In this document: one piece after another, positions 22,628-31,410 of the stretch | How the letters are laid out: every line of letters starts with the position of its first letter | How positions within the stretch are numbered: position 1 is the first letter of the stretch | Source: Papio anubis | Taxonomy: Eukaryota; Chordata; Mammalia; Primates; Cercopithecidae | Direction of reading: 5' to 3' | Length of the DNA stretch: 64,000 nt | NCBI RefSeq assembly: GCF_008728515.1 | Contig: NC_044978.1 | Coordinates: 150,042,441-150,106,440 of the forward strand | The notes under the pieces: model-generated | What the model saw: only the letters and a program-made list of their open reading frames with translations | Told to the model about the DNA's origin: nothing | The model's database searches: none | Program-made: the position numbers and the translations under genes

Positions 22628-23096
22628 TGGATATTTGGAAGAGTATCACAAGGGATTGTACAGTGTCTGTGATACTGAGATTAATATCAGTCTCCCATCC
22701 TTGGAATATTGAGAAGGATGAAACAGGGTGAATGTCCACCCTGAGCCACATTGCGATTAATATCAGCCTGTGCACTCCATGGATATTAGGAACAATATTC
22801 CAGACTGAGTGTACGCCTCCTGCTGTACAGAGTGCAATATCATCCTCTCCCTCCCAGCATAGTAATTACAATATCACTGGGCGGGAGCACACAGCCTGCG
22901 AATTATTATCATCCTCTCCCCCTCCGTATACTAGGAACAGTATCTCAGAAGAGCTGTAGCCTCAGTGCCATATTCGGACTAATAGCATAGGCTTCTTCCG
23001 GGAGTATTAGGAGCAATATTACCGGGTAGCTATCCATTCATTGCTATGTTTGGGGTCATGTGATACTCTATGCCCCTTTATATTAGGATCAGTGTC
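22628..23096 (+). repeat. Composite block copy 3, truncated
   Basis: By eye identical to 16274-16742 for its whole 469 bp (constant offset 6354). It then switches, within GATCAGTGTCA, directly into the decamer satellite. The AT spacer and inverted arm are missing. Confidence 0.9.
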
Positions 23097-24171
23097 AGGT
23101 TCAAACCGGATCAGACCGGATGAAACCGGTTCAGACCGGATCAAACCGGATGGAACCGGATCAAACCAGCTGAAACCGGTTCAAACCGGCTCAAACCGGT
23201 TCAAACCGGATCAGACCGGATGAAACCGGTTCAGACCAGATCAAACCGGATGGAACCGGATCAAACCGGATGGAACCGGATCAAACCGGCTCAAACTGGT
23301 TGAAACCGGATCAAACCGGTTCAGACCGGATGAAACCGGTTCAAACCGGATCAGACCGGATGAAACCGGATGAAACCGGTTCAAACCGGCTCAAACCGGT
23401 TCAGACCGGATCAGACCGGATGAAACTGGTTCAAACCAGCTGAAACCGGTTCAAACCGGCTCAAACCGGTTCAAACCGGATCAAACCGGCTCAAACCGGT
23501 TCAAACCGGTTCAGACCGGATGAAACCGGTTCAGACCGGATCAAACCGGATGGAACCGGATCAAACCAGCTGAAACCGGTTCAAACCGGCTCAAACCGGT
23601 TCAGACCGGATCAAACCAGCTCAAACCGGTTCAAACCGGATCAGACCGGCTCAAACCGGTTCAAACCGGATCAAACCGGCTCAAACCGGTTCAAACCGGA
23701 TCAGACCGGATGAAACCGGTTCAAACCGGCTCAAACCGGTTCAGACCGGATCAAACCGGTTCAAACCGGATCAGACCGGATGAAACCGGTTCAGACCGGA
23801 TCAAACCGGATGGAACCGGATCAAACCAGCTGAAACCGGTTCAAACCGGCTCAAACCGGTTCAGACCGGATCAAACCGGTTCAAACCGGATCAGACCGGA
23901 TGAAACCGGTTCAGACCGGATCAAACCGGATGGAACCGGTTCAAACCGGCTCAAACCGGTTCAGACCGGATCAAACCGGTTCAAACCGGCTCAGACCGGA
24001 TGAAACCGGTTCAGACCGGATCAAACCGGATGGAACCGGATCAAACCGGCTCAAACTGGTTCAAACCGGATCAGACCGGATGAAACCGGTTCAAACCGGC
24101 TCAAACTGGATCAAACCGGATCAGACCGGATGAAACCGGTTCAGACCGGATCAAACCGGATGGAACCGGAT
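23097..24171 (+). repeat. Decamer satellite, TCAAACCGGN units, clean left segment
   Basis: About 107 consecutive 10-bp units from 23101 to the gap without a single indel. Each unit is TCAAACCGG, TCAGACCGG, TGAAACCGG or TGGAACCGG plus one base. Core changes are mostly CCGG to CCAG or CTGG, as expected of methylated CpG decay. A 12-unit (120-bp) higher-order pattern recurs, for example 23761-23880 and from 23881. One strand lacks stops, giving spurious ten-residue repeat open frames. Confidence 0.95.
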
Positions 24172-24271
24172 NNNNNNNNNNNNNNNNNNNNNNNNNNNNN
24201 NNNNNNNNNNNNNNNNNNNNNNNNNNNNNNNNNNNNNNNNNNNNNNNNNNNNNNNNNNNNNNNNNNNNNNN
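24172..24271. other. Assembly gap of exactly 100 N
   Basis: One hundred N, the conventional size for a gap of unknown length. Left edge is decamer satellite; right edge is GC minisatellite. Confidence 0.99.
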
Positions 24272-24430
24272 CCCCCCAGCGAGGGGGCTCCCAGAAGCCA
24301 GGGGGGCGGGCCGGGGGTGGCGGCTGGGAGCCCGATCGCGGGGGGTGCCTGCAGCCCCGGCGAGGGGGCTCCCAGAAGCCAGGGGGGCGGGCCGGGGGTG
24401 GCGGCTGGGAGCCCGATCGTGGGGGGTGCC
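24272..24430 (+). repeat. GC-rich 81-bp minisatellite, two clean units after the gap
   Basis: Two units with GCTCCCAGAAGCCAGG 81 bp apart, matching the clean units at 16061-16273 apart from single substitutions. The second unit breaks at GGGGTGCC and runs straight into GGATCAAACC of the decamer satellite, sharing CC at the junction. Confidence 0.93.
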
Positions 24431-25826
24431 GGATCAAACCAGCTGAAACCGGTTCAAAGTGGCTCAAACCGGATCAAACCGGCTCAAACAGGTTGAAACC
24501 GGATCAGACCGGATGAAACCGGTTCAGAGCGGTTCAAACCGGATGGAACCGGATCAAACCGGCTCAAAATGGTTCAAACCGGCTCAAACTGGTTCAGACC
24601 GGATCAAACCGATTCAGACCGGATGAAACCGGATGGAACCGGATCAAACCAGCTGAAACCGGTTCAAACCGGCTGAAACCGGAACAAACCGGCTCAAACA
24701 GGTTCAAACCGGATCAGACCGGATCAAACCGGATGGAACCGGATCAAACCGGATCAGACCGGATGAAACCGGTTCAGACCGGATCAAACCGGATGGAACC
24801 GGATCAAACCGGATGGAACCGGATCAAACCAGCTTAAACCGTTTCAAACCGGCTCAAACCGGTTCAAACCGGATCAGACCGGATCAAACCGGATGGAACC
24901 GGATCAAACCAGATCAGACCGGATGAAACCGGTTCAGTCCGGATCAAACCGGATGGAACCGGATCAAACCAGCTTAAACCGTTTCAAACCGGCTCAAACC
25001 TGTTCAAACCGGATCAGACCGGATGATACCGGTTCAGACCGGATCAAACCAGATGGAACCGGATCATACCGGCTCAAACTGGTTCAATCCGGATCAAACC
25101 AGTTCAGACCGGATCAAACCTGCTCAAACTGGTTCAAACCGGCTCAAACCGGCTCAAACTGGTTCATACCGGATGAGACCGGATGAAACCGGTTCAGACC
25201 GGATCAAACCGGATGGAACCGGATCAAACCGGCTCAAACTGGTTCAAACCGGATCAAACCGGTTCAGACCGGATCAAACCGATGGAACCGGATCAAACCA
25301 GCTGAAACCGGTTCAAACCGGCTCAAACCGGTTCAAACCGGATCAAACCGGTTCAGACCAGATGAAACCGGTTCAGACCGGATCAAACCGGATGAAACCG
25401 GATCATACCGACTCAAACTGGTTCAATCCGGATCAAACCGGTTCAGACCGGATCAAACCGGCTCAAACTGGTTCAAACCGGATCAAACCAGATCACACCG
25501 GACTCAAACTGGTTCAATCCGGATCAAATCGGTTCAGACCGGATCAAACCGGCTCAAACTGGTTCAAACCGGATCAAACCAGATCACACCGGATCAGACC
25601 GGATGAAACCGGTTCAAACCGGCTCAAACCGGTTCAGACCGGATCAAATTGGATGGAACCGGATCAAACCGGCTCAAACTGGTTCAAACCGGATCAAACC
25701 GGCTCAAACTGGTTCAAACTGGATCAAAACGTTTCAGACCAGATCAAACCGGATGGGACCGGATCAAACCGGATCAAACCGGATCAAACCGGCTCAAACC
25801 GGATCAAACCGGTTCAAACCGGATCA
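24431..25826 (+). repeat. Decamer satellite, clean middle segment
   Basis: About 140 decamers in one phase apart from one base lost near 25280 and one gained near 25500. It has more CTGG/CCAG variants than the left segment. A 269-codon open frame (25023-25832) is only the repeat read without stops; the two single-base phase changes cause no obvious break because every frame of the repeat is open. Confidence 0.93.
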
Positions 25827-28800
25827 AACTGATCAGACTAGATGAGTCCGTCTAAAACTGCCTAAAACCGGCTCAGACCGGATCAATTGATGGAACTGAT
25901 CAAATCAACAACCACCAACCATCAAACTATTCAAACCGCTCCAAACCGTCCAAACCGGATCCGGCCCAAACCGATCATGACCGTGACCGATGTCCCGCCT
26001 GTCCCAGACCATCATCAATTGGATGTCCCGGATCAAACTGCCTAAATTGGTTCAAACCGATCAAACCGCCTAAACTGGTTCAAACTGGATCAAAACGCTT
26101 CAGACCAGATCAAAACCGCCTCAAACCGGATCAAACCGATCAGACTGAGATGAAATCCAGTTCAAACCGCCCAAACCGCTTCAGACTAGATCAATTGATG
26201 GAACCGATCGGGAACCGCCCAAACCGTTCCAAACCGGATCAAACCGCTCAAACTGTCTCAAACTGGATCAAAATCGCCGGCATCAGACGTTCCTGCCCAA
26301 ACCGATCACTGCATTCAGAGAGCAGCCCGCCGCTTCAAACCGCTCAAACCGTATTTCACTCACATCAATTGGATGGAACCGATCAAGAACTGCTCAAACT
26401 GGTTCAAACTGGATCGGGAACTGGCTATTCAAACTGCCCCAAACCCGGACGCTTCAGACTAGATCGTTCAGTTCAAACCGATCAAACCGGGATTGTGAAT
26501 GATGAAACCAGTTCAAAACTGGCTCAAACCGCTTCAGACCAGATCAAATTGATGGAACCGGATCAAACCGCCTAAACTGGTTCAAACCGGATCTAAACCG
26601 CCCAAACTGGTCTGTCCGGATCAAACGCTTCAGACCAGATCAAAACCGGCTCAAACCGATCAAACCGGATCATCAGATGAACCGTCTAAACCGCCCAACC
26701 GGTCTACAGGACCGGATCGGGGATGGGAACTGGTTCAAACTGCTCAACCGTTCAGACTGGATCAAATTGATGGAAAATCGATCAAACCGGCTCAAACTGG
26801 TTCAAACTGACCAACCGCTCAAACTGGTTCAAACTGGTCTAAACCGATCAAACCGGCTCAAACTGGTTCAAACCCGGACTTCAAAACGTTTCAGACTAGA
26901 TCAAAACTGGTCTAAAACCGGATCAAACCGATCAGGACAGATGAAATCCAGTTCAAAACCGGCCCAAACCGCTTCAGACCAGATCAACTGGATGGAACTG
27001 ATCAAACCGCCCAAATCTGTTCAAACCGACTCAAACTGGCTCAAATCCGCTCCCAAACCCGGATCAAACCGCCTAAAACTGGTCTAAACTGGATCAAAAC
27101 GCTTTCCAGACTAGATCAAAACCGTCTAAACTGCCCAAACTGCTCCAGACCGGATCAAATTGGATGGAACCGGATCAAACTGGCTCAAATCTGTCTAAAC
27201 CGGATCAAACCGGCCAAACCGGTCCAACTGGTTCAAACCGGATCATCAAACCGCCTGAAACTGGTTCAAACTGGATCAAAACCACCAGATCAAACCGGTT
27301 CAAATCCGGATCAAACTAAACCGGATCAGACTACTAGAAGGAAACCAGCCCCAAACCGCCCAAACCGTTTGCACCAGATCAAATTGATGGAACCGGATCA
27401 AACCGCTCAAACTGGCCTCAAACTGGATCAAACTGGCCTAAACTGGTTCAAACTGGATCAAACGTTTCAGACCAGATCAAACGGGTTCAAACCGATCAAA
27501 CCGGATCAGACTAGATGAAACCGGGTTCAAATCAGCTCAAACTGGTTCAGACTGATCAATTGATGGAACTGTCTAAACCGCTCAAACCGTCTAGACTGAT
27601 CGAAATTGATGGAACTGGATCAAACCAGCCCAAATCTGTTCAAACTGATCAAACTGAAGCTCAAATCATTCAACCCGGATCAAACTGCCTAAACTGATCA
27701 TCAAACTGATTCAGACTAGCTGAAACTGCTTAAACTCCGCCCAAACTGCTTCTGTGACCAGATCAAATTGACGGAACCGATCAAACCGCCCAAACCGGTC
27801 CAAACCGGATCGCAAACCGCCAAACTGGTTCAACCCGGATCAAAACGCTTCAGACCAGATCAAACCGGGATGAATCGATTGATCAAACTGCCCAATCAAC
27901 CGCCTAAACTGAAGCCCAAACCGGATCAAACCGACGTCCCTCGACAAACCGCCCAAACTGGTTCAACCGATCAAACCGGCTCAAACTGGTCTAAACCGGA
28001 TCAAACTGATCAAACCGAGATCAAACCGCCCAAACTGGTTCAAACTGATCAAACCGCCTCCTTCCAACTGGTTCGCTAAACCGGATCAAACTACCCAAAC
28101 TGGGTCTAAACTGATCAAAAAACGTTTCAGACTAGATCAACTGATGGGACTGTTCAAACTGGATCAAACCGCTCAAACCACCCAGACCGGATCAAACCGG
28201 ATGCATCGGATCAACCGATCAAACTGGTTCACCTGGATCGGAACTGCTCCAAACCATCTCAAACTGGTTCAAACTGGATCAAACCGCTGAAACCGGTTCA
28301 AACCGATGAGATCAGATGAAACCGTTCAGGATCGCATCAAACCGGACGGTACCGGATCAAACTGGCCCCAAACTGGTTCAAACTGGATCAAACTCTGTTC
28401 AGACCGGATCAAACCAGATGGGACTGATCAAACCGGATCAGACCGATGAAACCGTTTAGACCGATCGTTCCACCGTCAACCTGCTTCCAAACCGTTCAAA
28501 CCTGGCCTCAAACCGGGTTCAAACCGGGCTCAAACCGCCCAAATTGCCCATACTGATGAGATCACGAAACCGCAGACTGGCCAAACTAGGGCTGAAACCG
28601 GGTTCAAACCTGCTTCAAACCGGGTTCAAAATCCTGCTCAAACTGGCACCTGTAAACTCTGCTCAAACTGCCTGCTAAATTGGTTCATACCGATGAGACC
28701 GGATGAAACTGCGAAGATCGAAACCGGATCAGATTCGATGAAACCGGGTTTAGACTGGATCAAACCAGCTGAAACTGCTCCAAACTGCCTAAACCGCCCA

Positions 28801-29400
28801 ACCAACTATACCGGATGAGACCGGATGAAACCGCAGACCGGATCAAACCGATTGAACTGATCAAACCGTCAACTGGTTCAAACTGATCAAACTGATGGAA
28901 CCGGATCAAACCGGGCTTCAACTGGCTATTCAACTGATCAAACCGGACGGAACCGATCAAATCCAGCTGAAACCGGTCTACACCGATCAAACCGGATGGA
29001 ACCGATCAAACCGCCCAAACCGGTTCAAACTGGATCAAACCCGCTCCAGACCGGATGAAACTGGGTTCAGACCGGATCAAAGCCCGATAATGGGATGAAA
29101 CCATTTAAACCGCTTCAAACCGCTCAAACTGGTTCAAACTGGATCAGACTGGTTCAGACTGATCAAAACCGATGGAAACTCCGATTAAACCAGATCAAAT
29201 CGTCTGACCGGATCAGACCCGATGAAACTGGCCCAAACTAGCTCAAACCGTTCAAACCGCCCAAACCGCTTCAGACCAGATCAAATTGGATAAACCGGAT
29301 CAAACCGCTCAAACTGGTTCAAATCGGATCAACTGCCCAAAACTGCTCCAAAGCGTTCGATCGGATCAAACCGTCTTGATCTGATAACCCGGATAAAACC
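25827..29400 (+). repeat. Decamer satellite, irregular interior
   Basis: The same TCAAACCGG/TCAAACTGG words continue, but the 10-bp phase is lost every few units. Typical changes are a lost G in CCGG (AAACCGATC), and CCGGCTC collapsing to CCGCC or CCGCT. The change at about 25827 and back at about 29400 is abrupt. Open frames here have no gene features. Confidence 0.85.
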
Positions 29401-30186
29401 GCTCAAACTGGTTCAAACCGGATCAAACCGGATGAAACCGGTTCATACCGGATCAAACCGGATGGAACCGGATCAAACCGGCTCAGACCGGATCAAACCG
29501 GCTCAGACCTTATCAAACCAGCTGAAACCGGTTCAAAGTGGCTCAAACCGGTTCAAACCGGATCAAACTGGCTCAAACAGGTTGAAACCGGATCAGACCG
29601 GATGAAACCGGTTCAGACCGGATCAAACCGGATGGAACCGGATCAAACCAGCTGAAACCGGTTCAAACCGGCTCAAACCGGTTCAAACCGGATCAGACCG
29701 GATGAAACCGGTTCAGACCGGATCAAACCGGATGGAACCGGATCAAACCGGCTCAAACTGGTTCAAACCGGATCAAACCGGTTCAGACCGGATCAAACTG
29801 GCTCAAACCGGATCAAACCGGATCACACCGGATGAAACCGGTTCAAACCAGCTGAAACCGGTTCAAACCGGATTAAACCAGATCAGACCGGATGAAACAG
29901 GTTCAAACCAGCTCAAACCAGATCAGACCGGATGAAACTGGTTCAGACCGGATCAAACCGGATGGAACCCGATCAAACCGGCTTAAACTGGTTCAAACCG
30001 GATCAAACCGGCTCAAACTGGTTCAAACTGGATCAAAACGTTTCAGACCAGATCAAACCGGATGGGACCGGATCAAACCGGCTCAAACCAGTTCAGACCG
30101 GATCAAACCGGTTCAATTCGGATCGAACTGGTTCAAACCAGCTCAAACTGGTTCAAACTGGATCAAACCGGCTGAAACCAGAGTAA
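29401..30186 (+). repeat. Decamer satellite, clean right segment
   Basis: About 78 decamers in a single phase without indels, ending in GCTGAAACCAGAGTAAACTG and then unique sequence. Deviant cores increase in the last ~150 bp, the normal picture for a true array edge. Confidence 0.93.
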
Positions 30187-30870
30187 ACTGAAGGTTATCA
30201 CTTAAATAATCCATTTGAATATTTTCAAGTGCTTTTCTCTAGTTCTGTGACAGATATTATTGGTTGAATTACCCAATATCCATACTCAACCCCCTATTCC
30301 ATAACTTTCTCCACTCTAAAGAAAAGAAAAATTACATAAGCATTTTCCAGTCTTCCTTGCAATGTCTTTGCATTGGACACAGACCTATCCAGTGAGATAT
30401 GAGGGGAAGTCTGCTGACGGATTTCTGATAATTTTGTTGTTCTGTCAAAAATGAGCCATTTTTACCCCTTCTCCTGCCCTGAACATAATTCTGACCTTTG
30501 GAGTTTCCTTAACCATTTTAAGCCAAAATGAAATGGATAGGAAGGGAGACAATTTGTTTACCGGGTGATATTGAGGTATATGTAAAATTCTAAATATGTC
30601 TTAGTAAATACTGCATAGGAGTCCACCACTTAGAAAAGAGATTGGAATCAACTGAAATGGAGGATGGCAATTTCACCATATCTTGAAAACCATTGAGCCT
30701 CTGCTTTGAGATCACTGATATGTTACAAATATTTGGACTAATTCTCCAAACTTCTGAAGCAACTCTTAGGTATTCTGTTGCTTATAACCAAAAGCATTCT
30801 TAATAGACCCAAATTCACAGCCAGAATCCTCAAGTGATGCAGCACTATATAAAAAAAAATATTTATTTGA
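30187..30870. other. Right flank of the satellite island, no gene seen
   Basis: Unique-looking AT-rich sequence without recognised repeats. Confidence 0.5.
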
Positions 30871-31018
30871 CTCCCTGTCTGTCTCTCTGTCTCTCTTTCT
30901 TTCTCTTGCCCTCTCTTTTACCCTTTTCACTCTCTCTCCCTTTTCTCTCTTTCTCTCTCTCTGTCTCTTTCTTTCTTTCTCTTTTCTCTCTCTCTGCCTC
31001 TCTGTCTCTCTCTTTCTT
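30871..31018. repeat. Pyrimidine tract (TCTCT/CTTT)n
   Basis: About 148 bases almost purely C/T with only scattered G, built from CTCT and CTTT words. The two opposite-strand open frames over it are composition artefacts (Leu/Ser-rich or Arg/Glu-rich). Confidence 0.92.
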
Positions 31019-31410
31019 GGTAGATGGCTTTTAGGAACACAGAGGAAGGACGTTTGCTCATTGCCCCCATTTGATACTATAGGAATATGCACCTCCCATT
31101 AATTTACTCAATTCGTGTACATCCTCATCTATTATGTTGTCATAGACCCAGTCCAGTTGTTAAAGTACTGGGTCATCAGTTCTAAGGCCCTGGCAAAGGT
31201 GGTAGGAAATGGGTCCCTCATAACTGCCCATGTTGAGAGCTGTATACCTAAATTGAGAGGAATACCAGGGGCAAGACTCCTTAGGTTCATAGCCTACATG
31301 CCCAAGGATGCAGCATAGAGTTTCATAAGATCCCTTTGGAGATACAACTTGCTTTAATACTTGGGAGAGTAAGTGAAAGTCTGACGCATTAGTACCTAGG
31401 AGGCAGGGAT
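31019..31410. other. No feature identified
   Basis: Sequence between the pyrimidine tract and the HERV-W body. A 67-codon frame (31115-31318) is present, but I cannot match it to a family. The start of the retroviral copy could lie within this stretch. Confidence 0.4.

Noticed and set aside
16061..24430. SVA or LAVA composite retrotransposon VNTR
   Set aside because: The 81-bp unit does not read like the SVA VNTR, and there is no CCCTCT hexamer start, Alu-like region or SINE-R next to it.
23097..30186. CRISPR array or repeat-in-toxin-like gene
   Set aside because: Regular short repeats but no spacers, and no associated cas genes. The peptide repeat is only the stop-free reading of a 10-bp satellite in a mammalian genome.
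30834..31092. Leu/Ser-rich or Arg/Glu-rich small proteins
   Set aside because: Both are encoded by the pyrimidine tract and its complement.
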